From assembly GCF_000769405.2 (NCBI RefSeq), contig NZ_CP053441.1, positions 248,001 to 312,000 of the forward strand: a stretch of 64,000 nucleotides of DNA. The letters are read 5' to 3'. Under the pieces are notes generated by a model. That model saw only the letters and a program-made list of their open reading frames with translations, searched no databases and was not told where the DNA came from. Position numbers and translations under genes: made by a program. The first letter of the stretch is position 1. Each line of letters opens with the position of its first letter. Of the stretch, positions 43,505 through 51,458 are shown piece by piece. The DNA comes from Rhizobium brockwellii. GTDB taxonomy: Bacteria > Pseudomonadota > Alphaproteobacteria > Rhizobiales > Rhizobiaceae.

Positions 43505-43889
43505 GCGCGTAAAGATTGGTAGCGTAATTCAGATTCTAACGTCGAGAGGCGTTTGCTACGCCCAAGTGACTCATAAGCATTTACGCTACGGATACCTGCT
43601 TCGCGTGTTTGATGGTTTTCACAGCGACAGGCCCAATAATTTCGGCGAAGTGGTTACCTCTCCCGTGTTATTTTCTGCCTTTTTTCCTGTCCAAAAAGCA
43701 GTTGACGAAGGCCTAGTGGCAAATGTCGGAAACAGTCGCGTGACCGATGCAAATTCCGTCTTTCCCATCTTTCGGACCAGTGCCCGGGATAGGGACGGGC
43801 GGCGGGGGCCTTGGTGGTTATGGAATGGCGAAACGGAAGTGATGCTGACTCGAGGCCTTTCTGATGAAGAAAAGAGATATCCGGTGTAA
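43497..43889 (+). pseudogene. second imm26 copy, 5' part, interrupted by IS66
   Basis: Encodes residues 1-130 of an Imm26 protein and then hits a stop formed by the IS end (GTG TAA). The 3' part resumes at 47019. Without the IS the gene would be intact in frame. Thirteen of about 130 residues differ from the copy at 33806, nearly all in the first 85. The DNA from the FPIFR codons to the break is almost identical. Confidence 0.85.
43878..43885. repeat. 8-bp target-site duplication, left
   Basis: TATCCGGT immediately left of the IS66 end; repeated exactly at 47019-47026. Eight base pairs is the IS66-family duplication length. Confidence 0.9.
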
Positions 43890-43968
43890 CCGCTGTTCCA
43901 CTCCCACATTGCTCGCTGCCGTCTAATCTGTGATCGGCTTTCCATGGATGAAGAACGGGAGTTTCTCC

Positions 43969-44358
43969 ATGGAGACTACATTGGAGTTTCTCACAACCAG
44001 GAAGCCTGGACGTGAGGTTCACCGACATTGGCCGGACGAGGTCAAGGCGAAGATTGTTTCGGAAAGCTTGAGGCCTGACACGACAGTCAATGAAGTTGCG
44101 CAGCGCTATGGATTGCGAGCCAACAGCCTTTCCACCTGGCGGACGATGGCGCGGCAGGGCAAGCTGGTGTTGCCAGAGCCAGAAGACGCCGTCGAATTCG
44201 CGGCCATGGTTGTCGAGCCGCCGTTGCCTGTGCCGTCGAAGGTCAAAGCCGTTTCCCGTGCCGAGATCGTCGTTGGTCCGGTCACGATCCGCCTGGAGGA
44301 AGGCGCATCTGCGACCCGGATCGCTGCAATCGCTCGCGCCCTGGCGGCGGCGACATGA
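43969..44358 (+). CDS. tnpA: IS66 transposition protein TnpA
   Basis: 129 residues from ATG 43969. N-terminal helix-turn-helix of the IS66 Orf1/TnpA type: HRHWPDEVKAKIVSESLRPD and NEVAQRYGLRANSLSTWR. The C-terminal half is Val/Pro-rich and ends in the helix SATRIAAIARALAAAT. It probably binds IS ends. Its stop overlaps the tnpB start by 4 bp (ATGA). Confidence 0.92.
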   Translation: METTLEFLTTRKPGREVHRHWPDEVKAKIVSESLRPDTTVNEVAQRYGLRANSLSTWRTMARQGKLVLPEPEDAVEFAAMVVEPPLPVPSKVKAVSRAEIVVGPVTIRLEEGASATRIAAIARALAAAT

Positions 44359-44708
44359 TCTTTCCGTCAAACCTCGTCAGGATCATGGTGGCCACCAAAC
44401 CCGTAGACTTCCGCAAGGGTCATGACGGCTTGGCGGCGCTGGTGAAGAATGAGCTGCACAAGGACCCGTTTACCGGAACGGTCTTCGTGTTCCGATCACG
44501 CAAGGCGGACCGGTTGAAGCTGATCTACTGGGATGGCTCCGGGATCGTCATGGCCTACAAACGGCTGGAAGAGCAGACGTTCACTTGGCCAGGCATCAAG
44601 GATGGATTGATGACGCTCACCCACGCCCAGTTCGAAGCTCTGTTTGCGGGCCTCGATTGGCGGCGGGTTCATGCCATACAGACGAGAACCCCGGAGGTCA
44701 TCGAATAG
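44355..44708 (+). CDS. tnpB: IS66 Orf2-like protein TnpB
   Basis: 117 residues, the normal length. Hallmarks: VRIMVATKPVDFRKGHDGLA, FVFRSRKADRLKLIYWDGSG and KRLEEQTFTWP. It is needed for transposition, but its role is unclear. Coupled to tnpA; tnpC follows after 69 bp. Confidence 0.95.
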   Translation: MIFPSNLVRIMVATKPVDFRKGHDGLAALVKNELHKDPFTGTVFVFRSRKADRLKLIYWDGSGIVMAYKRLEEQTFTWPGIKDGLMTLTHAQFEALFAGLDWRRVHAIQTRTPEVIE

Positions 44709-44777
44709 CTGCGGCACGATGACTCAGGACTATAAATTCCAAAGGCAAAACGGGCTGGATTTTGGTAGGTTCTAGCC

Positions 44778-46334
44778 ATGCTAGACGCCGCCGACCTTCC
44801 CGATGATGTTGCCGCCCTGAAGGCGATGCTGCTCGCAGCCCAGGCACGCGAGGCAGGCAAAGACGCCCAGATAGCCCGCAAGGATGAGCGGATCGAACGG
44901 CTTGAGAAGCTGGTCGCAGCGTTCAAGCAGGCAGCCTTCGGGCGCAAGTCTGAGAAGACCGATCCCTGCCAGTTTGATCTGGCACTGGAAGACCTGGAAA
45001 CGGCCATTGCAGCGATCCATGCCGAGGATGAGGCGGACGTTCCTGCTGGAAACAGGATTGCCAAGGCACACGCGATCAATCGCGGCTCCCTTCCAAAGCA
45101 CCTTCCCCGTGTCGAAGAGGTGATCGAGCCGGAAAGCCTAATCTGCGCCTGCGGTGGATGCCTGCATTGCATTGGCGAGGATGTCTCGGAGCGTTTGGAC
45201 GTGGTCCCGGCGCAATTGCGCGTCATCGTCACGCGTCGTCCCAAATATGCGTGCCGTGCCTGCACCGACGGCGTCCTTCAGGCCCCAGCTCCAGCACGGC
45301 TGATCCAGGCAGGCCTACCGACCGAAGCGACCGTCGCGCATGTTCTGGTCTCCAAATATGCCGATCACCTTCCGCTTTACCGCCAGGCCCAGATCATGAG
45401 CCGCCAGGGTGTCGATCTCGACCGCTCCACGCTCGCAGACTGGGTCGGTCGGGCAGCCTATGAATTGCGGCCCGTCTTCGATGCACTGATTGCCGACCTG
45501 AAGCGCTCGACCAAGCTGTTCATGGACGAAACCCGTGCTCCGGTGCTTGATCCTGGCTCCCGCAAAACCAAGACCGGATACTTCTGGGCGCTCGCGCGGG
45601 ATGATCGCCCATGGGGCGGCGGCGCTCCACCGGGCGTGGCCTTCACCTATGCGCCTGGTCGAGGAGGCATTCATGCAGAACGAATATTGCGGGGCTTCTC
45701 CGGTATCCTGCAGGTCGATGGCTATACCGGATACAACAGGCTGATCGCACCAGAGCGCGTTGGCCCGGACATTCGGCTTGCCTATTGTTGGGCACACGCC
45801 CGTCGCAAGTTGGTGGAGATCACCCACAACGGAATAGCACCGATTGCCGAAGACGGCGTCAAACGGATCGGTGAACTGTATCGCATCGAGGCCGAACTGC
45901 GCGGCCGTGATCCGCAGGTTCGTCTCGCTGGACGGCAGGAGCGGTCAGCGCCACTCGTCGCCGACATGCAAACCTGGCTTGTCCATCACCGTGCCCGTGT
46001 CTCAACCAAGTCCCCACTCGGCGAGGCCTTGGCCTACATTGCCAAATACTGGGATGGTCTGAAGCTCTTCCTGACCGATGGCCGCATCGAGATCGACAAC
46101 AACAGTGTCGAGCGGACCATCCGGCCGATAGCCCTCAATCGTAAGAATGCGCTCTTTGCCGGGCACGACACTGGTGCTGAGAACTGGGCGACCATCGCCT
46201 CGCTCATCGAGACGTGTAAGCTCAATTCGGTTGATCCGCAGGCCTACCTGACCGCCACGCTCACCGCCATTGTCAACGGCCACAGGCAGAACCGGATTGA
46301 TGAGCTTCTGCCGTGGCAGTATGCGGCAACGTAA
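44778..46334 (+). CDS. tnpC: IS66 transposase TnpC
   Basis: 518 residues: N-terminal leucine-zipper-like coiled coil (about 15-65), FGRKSEK motif, zinc-finger-like C-A-C-G-G-C cluster (LICACGGCLHC), central DDE RNase-H domain with KLFMDETRAPVLDPG, LQVDGYTGYNRL and WAHARRKLVE, and C-terminal NNSVERTIRPIALNRKNALF with the catalytic Glu, then an ISC66-type end. No disruption is visible, so the element may be active. Confidence 0.95.
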   Translation: MLDAADLPDDVAALKAMLLAAQAREAGKDAQIARKDERIERLEKLVAAFKQAAFGRKSEKTDPCQFDLALEDLETAIAAIHAEDEADVPAGNRIAKAHAINRGSLPKHLPRVEEVIEPESLICACGGCLHCIGEDVSERLDVVPAQLRVIVTRRPKYACRACTDGVLQAPAPARLIQAGLPTEATVAHVLVSKYADHLPLYRQAQIMSRQGVDLDRSTLADWVGRAAYELRPVFDALIADLKRSTKLFMDETRAPVLDPGSRKTKTGYFWALARDDRPWGGGAPPGVAFTYAPGRGGIHAERILRGFSGILQVDGYTGYNRLIAPERVGPDIRLAYCWAHARRKLVEITHNGIAPIAEDGVKRIGELYRIEAELRGRDPQVRLAGRQERSAPLVADMQTWLVHHRARVSTKSPLGEALAYIAKYWDGLKLFLTDGRIEIDNNSVERTIRPIALNRKNALFAGHDTGAENWATIASLIETCKLNSVDPQAYLTATLTAIVNGHRQNRIDELLPWQYAAT

Positions 46335-46392
46335 TCTGCGCCAACCGGAACGCTGTCCCCGACCCAACGTGGGCACCGGGCCGGGGGCATTC

Positions 46393-46788
46393 TCAACTAT
46401 CGAGGAGAGCCGTGCCGTAGGAATTGTCTACAGCGCATAACCAGGTGCCAGACGAGTCTCTACGAAACACATAGGTGGCACGTCGTACCGTCGACGTCGC
46501 AATGCCGCTTTCGTCGACGGCATCCAACCACGTTTCCATGATGACCAACGCTGTGTCTCCGCCCTCGATCACCTCCATCCGCCCTTGGCGGACTTTCAAT
46601 TTACCTTGGAAATGAGCAGAGATTGCTTCGAACGCTTTCCTGATCTGGTCTTTGCCTTTGGCGTACATGCCTGCCTTGACCACTAAGGTGGCATCATCGG
46701 TGTAAAATCGCATCAAGCCGTCGAAGTCTTTGGCCGATATGGAACGGTCTGCAGATTCGATAAGGGCTTTCAAGGGATGGTCGGACAT
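46393..46788 (-). CDS. NTF2/SnoaL-like protein, IS66 passenger gene
   Basis: 131 residues from ATG 46788 (GGAG seven bases upstream). The cone-shaped NTF2-like fold: LKALIESADRSISAKDFDGL, MRFYTDDATLVVKAG, GKDQIRKAFEAIS and VRRATYVFRRDSSGTWLCAVD. Such DUF4440/SnoaL-type proteins may be small isomerases, hydrolases or ligand binders; no function is assigned. It lies inside the IS, antisense to the tnp genes, and directly after an attenuator-like leader, so its expression may depend on amino-acid supply. Confidence 0.8.
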   Translation of the reverse strand: MSDHPLKALIESADRSISAKDFDGLMRFYTDDATLVVKAGMYAKGKDQIRKAFEAISAHFQGKLKVRQGRMEVIEGGDTALVIMETWLDAVDESGIATSTVRRATYVFRRDSSGTWLCAVDNSYGTALLDS

Positions 46789-46815
46789 TCTGGACTCCAA
46801 AATGGCCGCGAGCGG

Positions 46816-46843
46816 AAAAACAAAACCCGCCTCGCGGCGGGTT
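46816..46843 (-). terminator. attenuator-type terminator before the passenger gene
   Basis: On the minus strand AACCCGCC-GCGA-GGCGGGTT (46843-46824) followed by TTGTTTTT (46823-46816). Its 5' arm can also pair with GGTGGGTT (46877-46870) at the end of the leader frame, giving an antiterminator. Confidence 0.75.
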
Positions 46844-46867
46844 GCTTTGTCTGGAAATATGACGTGC

Positions 46868-46927
46868 TTAACCCACCACTCGATGAATGGTGATAATAAT
46901 CACAGTGAAAGCGCGAACAAATTCCAT
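46868..46927 (-). CDS. leader peptide, 19 aa, Ile/Val-rich (attenuator)
   Basis: ATG 46927 to TAA 46868 encodes MEFVRAFTVIIITIHRVVG. Three consecutive Ile, a fourth two codons later, and a Val-Val pair at the end match branched-chain amino acid leader peptides. The hairpins that follow (CACCA/TGGTG pause, GGTGGGTT/AACCCGCC antiterminator, terminator) are in classical attenuator order. A good ribosome site is not obvious. Confidence 0.6.
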   Translation of the reverse strand: MEFVRAFTVIIITIHRVVG

Positions 46928-47018
46928 GGTGCATCTTTATCACCAGCGTCAGCGACTGGCAAATGATCACGTCCAATTTTGAGCAAGCTAGTCAAGGTGC
47001 CAGCGGCACACCGTTTAC

Positions 47019-47026
47019 TATCCGGT
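47019..47026. repeat. 8-bp target-site duplication, right
   Basis: TATCCGGT, identical to 43878-43885, directly after the right IS end. Confidence 0.9.
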
Positions 47027-47102
47027 CCGCGGTATCATCAGTGCACCCTTGCTGGTTGAGCGAGTTGAGAAGGGTTATCGAGCGGAGACTCATGATCTAT
47101 AG
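47027..47102 (+). pseudogene. second imm26 copy, 3' part
   Basis: Encodes RGIISAPLLVERVEKGY then RAETHDL and a TAG stop; differs from the 33806 copy at only four bases. No start codon of its own, so it is dead unless the IS is excised precisely. Confidence 0.85.
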
Positions 47103-47166
47103 TTTGCGGTCGCCGGATTATTGTTGTCGGTGCCTCTGAGTGCGACTTGACCGCGTTCCGGACTCC

Positions 47167-47751
47167 CTAACTTAAATCATGCAGATCCGTCGTAATCGCC
47201 GCCCCAACCGAAAACTCCGAAAAGCGGACCGTTAGTCCGCTACGCTCCGGCGTGCAGGCCGTGGGTCCGACCTCGTAGTGCGCTGCAGCCGGGAAGGGCG
47301 CTAGCCGCAGCAGCGGCCAGAAACTGCCATCGCGCGAAGCCTGGATGCGCATCGCGCCGTTTGCGACGGTGACGCGGATATAAAAATCCTCCAATTCCCT
47401 AAAGGGCTGTGCCACCGACCAGTCGGACTTGCCGTCGGTGACGACGGTGCTGAGGAAGGCTTCGCCGTCGGTGAACTCGACGCCCGTCTTCACCCAGCGC
47501 CTCTCGTCGATGCGCACCATCAGGCCGGCCTGGTCGTAGAGCGTGCGGAATTCGCCCCGGACGCGGATCTGTGCGGTGAAGCTGTCGGTGGTGGGAAAGG
47601 CGAGGTAATGGCCGCTGTCACGGGTGAAGCCGTAATGGGTCTCCCGCCAGAAATCGGTTTTCTCATCGGTGGTCAGGGTCAGGCCGGTTTCGGTCGCCTG
47701 CCAGTGTGCCGGCTCGTTCAGCCATTTGCCGTCGTTGAAATCGATGCTCAT
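47167..47751 (-). CDS. DUF1349 domain-containing protein
   Basis: 194 residues from ATG 47751 with AGGAGAACAGG upstream. Beta-sandwich (concanavalin-like) DUF1349 motifs: GLTLTTDEKTDFWRETHYG, FTAQIRVRGEFRTLYDQAGLMVRID, RWVKTGVEFTDGEAFLS and the C-terminal ERSGLTVRFSEFSVG. The family resembles regulators or carbohydrate-binding modules; function undetermined. It is divergent from the transporter operon at 47977, and its 3' end abuts the imm26 tail. Confidence 0.88.
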   Translation of the reverse strand: MSIDFNDGKWLNEPAHWQATETGLTLTTDEKTDFWRETHYGFTRDSGHYLAFPTTDSFTAQIRVRGEFRTLYDQAGLMVRIDERRWVKTGVEFTDGEAFLSTVVTDGKSDWSVAQPFRELEDFYIRVTVANGAMRIQASRDGSFWPLLRLAPFPAAAHYEVGPTACTPERSGLTVRFSEFSVGAAITTDLHDLS

Positions 47752-47976
47752 CCTGTTCTCCTGTTCCGTTGAAGCTGACCGCAGGGCAACTGACTCACCT
47801 TGGCATAATGCGCGGCCGTGGTGCAGGCGGGCGCAGCCGAAGATTGTGTGTTTTCGCGGCGTCCCGTAGCCGCCCCCAAGCATAATCCGTCGCTCGTGCT
47901 TGACAGGTCGATCCATCTCCTATTCTGTTACAAAAATATGAATTACATAATTGTGGAACTAAATGGGAGCCCTCAC

Positions 47977-49503
47977 ATGAAAACATTGGTCGCATTCCTT
48001 CTCGGCACTGCGCTCGTCGCCCTGCCTTCGACGCTCCTTGCCCAGGAAAAGGGCGGCGTCATCAACGTCGCGACGATCGGCGAGCCACCGACGCTCGATC
48101 CGATGTCATCGACGGCCGATCTGGTCGGCATCGTTACGCAGCACATTTTCGAAACGCTCTACACCTTCGACAAGAGCTGGAACGTCACGCCGCTTCTGGC
48201 CGAAAGCCTGCCTGAGATCAGTGCCGACGGCAAAACCTACACGATCAAGCTCAGGACCGGCATCAAGTTCCACGACAATACCGACATGACCTCGGAAGAT
48301 GTCGTCGCTTCTCTTGGCCGCTGGATGAAGATCGCTTCGCGCGGCAAGCAGGTCGCCGGCTTCATCGATAAGGTCACTGCCGCCGATCCAGCGACCGTGA
48401 CGATCACGCTGAAGCAACCCTATGCGCCGCTGACCTCGCTGCTCGCCTTCAACAATTCGGCCGCGATCATCATCCCGTCCGAAAAGCAGGACGAGCCGAT
48501 GAAAGACTTCATCGGCACCGGTCCCTACATGCTGAAGGAGCGCAAGGCCGACCAGTATATCCAGCTCGTCCGCTTCGATGGCTACAAGTCGCGCGAAGGC
48601 GACAGCAATGGTTATGGCGGCGCCCGCCACCAGTATCTCGATGAAATCCGCTTCGTGCCGGTGCCCGACCCGAACACCCGCGTCGAGGCCGCCATTTCCG
48701 GCCAGTATGATTATGTCGACTCCATTCCGGTCGAATCCTACGATAAGCTGAAGGCCTCCACCGCCTCGCAGCCGATCATCCTGAAGCCCTTCGGCTATCC
48801 CGTCTTCGTCTTCAACACCGCCGATGGCGTCAACAAGAATGTCGAAGTCCGCAAAGCGGTTCGCCAGGCGCTCAGCATGGAGGACATGCTGGCCGCAGCG
48901 TTCGGCAGCAAGGATTTCTACGCGCTCGACGGCGCCATCTATCCGGAATCTTATTCTTGGCATACGGATGCCGGCGTCGAAGGCGCTTACAACGTCGCCG
49001 ATCCGGAAGGGGCGGCCGCTGCCGCCAAGAAGGCTGGCTACAACGGTGAACCGATCCGCATCCTGACCAGCCGCCAGTATGAGTTCCACTACAAGATGGC
49101 GCAGGTCGCCGCCGAATATCTGAAGCTTGCCGGCTTCACCGTCGATATGCAGGTTGTGGACTGGGCAACGCTGACGCAGCGCCGTACCGATCCGAAGCTC
49201 TGGGATATCTATATCACCCATAGCCCCTTCCTGCCGGAGCCTGCTTTGATCGGCTCGCTCTCGACAAGCTCGCCGGGCTGGTGGGATACGCCGGCCCGCA
49301 AGGCCGCCGTCGATGCCTTCACCTCGGAAGTTGATCCGAAGAAGCGCGTGGCGCTCTGGGCCGATGTCCAGAAGGCGATCTATGCCGACGCACCCTTCAT
49401 GAAGATCGGCGACTTCAACGCCGTTTCGGCAGAATCGACCAAGCTTGAAGGCGTCGATCCGGCTCCGTGGCCGTATTTCTGGAATGCTTCGATCAAGAAG
49501 TAA
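47977..49503 (+). CDS. ABC transporter substrate-binding protein, family 5
   Basis: 508 residues from ATG 47977 (GGGAG upstream). Signal peptide MKTLVAFLLGTALVALPSTLLA, cut before QE. SBP_bac_5 features include IGEPPTLDPMSSTADLVGIV, IKLRTGIKFHDNTDMTSEDVVASL, and KNVEVRKAVRQALSMEDM. The dense bound-ligand loops differ from the other two receptors in the window. First gene of a rightward operon with permeases, RidA, a SelA-like enzyme and a fused ATPase. An IclR-like TGTTACA-N5-ATG element lies at 47926-47940. Confidence 0.9.
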   Translation: MKTLVAFLLGTALVALPSTLLAQEKGGVINVATIGEPPTLDPMSSTADLVGIVTQHIFETLYTFDKSWNVTPLLAESLPEISADGKTYTIKLRTGIKFHDNTDMTSEDVVASLGRWMKIASRGKQVAGFIDKVTAADPATVTITLKQPYAPLTSLLAFNNSAAIIIPSEKQDEPMKDFIGTGPYMLKERKADQYIQLVRFDGYKSREGDSNGYGGARHQYLDEIRFVPVPDPNTRVEAAISGQYDYVDSIPVESYDKLKASTASQPIILKPFGYPVFVFNTADGVNKNVEVRKAVRQALSMEDMLAAAFGSKDFYALDGAIYPESYSWHTDAGVEGAYNVADPEGAAAAAKKAGYNGEPIRILTSRQYEFHYKMAQVAAEYLKLAGFTVDMQVVDWATLTQRRTDPKLWDIYITHSPFLPEPALIGSLSTSSPGWWDTPARKAAVDAFTSEVDPKKRVALWADVQKAIYADAPFMKIGDFNAVSAESTKLEGVDPAPWPYFWNASIKK

Positions 49504-49583
49504 ACATCGCCACCGATACCGGCCATTCCTGGTCGGTATCGGTCTTGTTTTTTGCAGCATCTGCAAGGGTTTGCCAGGCATTC

Positions 49584-50525
49584 ATGATACGCTACATCCT
49601 CCAGCGCCTGTTCGGCATGATCGTCGTGATGTTTCTCGTCGTCACGATCGTCTTCGTCATCGTGCGCGTGACGCCGGGAGATCCGGCCGCCGTCATGCTC
49701 GGGCCGGATGCGACGCCGCAGGATATTGCCGACCTCAGGGCCCGGCTCGGCCTCGATCAGTCGCTCGGCCTGCAATATGTCTACTATATCGGCCAGATGC
49801 TGAGAGGTGATCTCGGTCAGTCGATCTTCCTCAACATGCCTGTCACCTCGGCCTTGCTCGACCGGGCCGAGCCGACCTTCTTCCTGACTTTGTTTTCGCT
49901 CGCCATTGCCAGCATCATCGCCCTGCCTATCGGCATCTATGCCGCCTATCGGCGCGGCTCCTTCATTGACCAGGCGGCAACGACGCTCGCCATGTTTGCC
50001 GCCAGCATTCCGAGCTTCTGGCTCGGCCTGATCCTGATGCAGTTCTTCGCCGTCAGGCTCAACCTCTTCCCGGTCTCGGGTTATGGCGGTCCGGGCTCGA
50101 CCTTTCTCGATCGGATGTATCATCTGACGCTGCCTGCCTTTGCGCTCGGCATCGTCTCCTCGGCGCTGATCCTGCGTTTCACCCGCGCGTCGATGCTCGA
50201 TGTGCTTGGCGACGATTATATCCGCACGGCACGCGCCAAGGGGTTGATCGAGCGCCGGGTCATTCTCAAGCACGCGCTGAAGAATGCGCTTATCCCGATC
50301 CTGACGGTGATCGGCCTGACGGCAGCGGTACTGATATCTGGCGCCGTCGTCACCGAGACCGTCTTCGGCCTGCCGGGTGTCGGCAATCTCGTCGTCTCGG
50401 CGGTGCTGCGCCGCGACTATCCGGTCATCCAGGGGGCGCTGCTCGTCATCGCCGCGCTCTACGTGCTGATCAATTTTGCGATCGACATGCTCTATCTGCT
50501 GATCGATCCGAGGGTGCGCTACTGA
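49584..50525 (+). CDS. ABC transporter permease (DppB-like)
   Basis: 313 residues from ATG 49584; the in-frame extension to 49467 overlaps the binding-protein gene. N-terminus IRYILQRLFGMIVVMFLVVTIVFVIVRVTPGDPAA is classical DppB. Coupling loop TARAKGLIERRVILKHALKNALIP. Its stop overlaps the next start by one base (TGATG). Confidence 0.92.
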   Translation: MIRYILQRLFGMIVVMFLVVTIVFVIVRVTPGDPAAVMLGPDATPQDIADLRARLGLDQSLGLQYVYYIGQMLRGDLGQSIFLNMPVTSALLDRAEPTFFLTLFSLAIASIIALPIGIYAAYRRGSFIDQAATTLAMFAASIPSFWLGLILMQFFAVRLNLFPVSGYGGPGSTFLDRMYHLTLPAFALGIVSSALILRFTRASMLDVLGDDYIRTARAKGLIERRVILKHALKNALIPILTVIGLTAAVLISGAVVTETVFGLPGVGNLVVSAVLRRDYPVIQGALLVIAALYVLINFAIDMLYLLIDPRVRY

Positions 50526-51394
50526 TGGCTGATATCGCAATCAAATCAGTCGAAGGTGAGGGCAGCAAATTCACCAAGCGCCTGCTGAAGCGCAAGACGG
50601 TCGCCTTGGGTCTGCTGATCCTGACGATCTTCGTGCTTCTGGCAGTCTTTGCGCCTGTTGTCGCGCCCTATTCGCCGTCGAAGCTTTCCATCGTCAATCG
50701 GCTGAAGCCGCCGAGCGGCACCTTTTTCTTCGGCACCGATGAGTTCGGCCGTGACGTCTTTTCGCGTACGATCTTCGCCGGCCGCCTGTCGCTGCTCGTC
50801 GGTGTTGCGGTCGTGACGCTCTCGGCCGTGATCGGCGTGACGCTCGGCCTGCTTGCCGGCTTCTTCCAGAAGCTCGATACGCCGATCGCCCGATTGATCG
50901 ACGCGATGATGGCGTTTCCGGATATTCTACTGGCGATCGCGCTCGTCGCCGCCCTTGGCCCGTCGCTGACGACTGTTATCATCGCGCTGTCGATCGTCTA
51001 TGCGCCGCGCCTTGCCCGCATCGTACGCGCTTCGACGCTGGTCATTCGTGAACTCCCCTATGTCGAGGCGGCGAGGGCGCTCGGCATTTCGACCTTCCAC
51101 ATCATGACACGGCATGTGCTGCGCAATCTGCTGTCGCCGATCCTGGTGCAGGCCACCTTCCTCTTTGCGAGCGCGATGCTTGCCGAAGCCGGCCTGTCTT
51201 TCCTCGGCCTTGGCGTCAGCCCCGAAATCCCGACCTGGGGAACGATGATCGCCGCCGGCCGGCAGTATATCGGCCAGGCCGACTGGATGACGCTGTTTCC
51301 GGGTGTCGCCATCATCCTCTCCGTGCTGTCGCTGCAGATGGTCGGCGATGGCCTCAGAGACATGCTCGATCCAAGACTGCGCAAGGATCTTTAA
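50525..51394 (+). CDS. ABC transporter permease (DppC-like)
   Basis: 289 residues; one-base overlap with the previous gene. N-terminal TM (ALGLLILTIFVLLAVFAPVVAPY), the FGTDEFGRDVFSRTIFAGRLSL loop and FLGLGVSPEIPTWGTMI are DppC hallmarks. It forms the channel with the DppB-like partner. Confidence 0.92.
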   Translation: MADIAIKSVEGEGSKFTKRLLKRKTVALGLLILTIFVLLAVFAPVVAPYSPSKLSIVNRLKPPSGTFFFGTDEFGRDVFSRTIFAGRLSLLVGVAVVTLSAVIGVTLGLLAGFFQKLDTPIARLIDAMMAFPDILLAIALVAALGPSLTTVIIALSIVYAPRLARIVRASTLVIRELPYVEAARALGISTFHIMTRHVLRNLLSPILVQATFLFASAMLAEAGLSFLGLGVSPEIPTWGTMIAAGRQYIGQADWMTLFPGVAIILSVLSLQMVGDGLRDMLDPRLRKDL

Positions 51395-51458
51395 TCGCCG
51401 ACCAAACGTCGGCCCAATCGAAATTCGCCCAATCGAAAATTGCATGACAGGAGTTTGC

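Larger units (their letters stand above)
43886..47018 (+). mobile_element. IS66-family insertion sequence with passenger gene (3133 bp)
   Basis: Ends are GTAACCGCTGTTCCACTCCC at the left and, read inward from the right, GTAAACGGTGTGCCGCTGGC: imperfect inverted repeats beginning GTAA. It holds tnpA, tnpB and tnpC, all intact, and then about 680 bp beyond tnpC with an NTF2-like gene and a leader/attenuator on the opposite strand. IS66 elements are usually near 2.5 kb, so the extra segment explains the length. A remnant of an earlier right end (CAACGTGGGCACC) lies about 46363-46375. Exact 8-bp duplication flanks it, so the insertion is recent. Confidence 0.92.

Noticed and set aside
46770..46976. 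68-codon His/Ser-rich frame (MHHGICSRFH...) on the minus strand in the IS
   Set aside because: It overlaps the leader and terminator in another frame; the Ile/Val leader explains the region better.
48106..49581. 491-codon leftward frame opposite the binding protein at 47977
   Set aside because: Shadow of a signal-peptide-bearing SBP_bac_5 gene; no recognisable domain.
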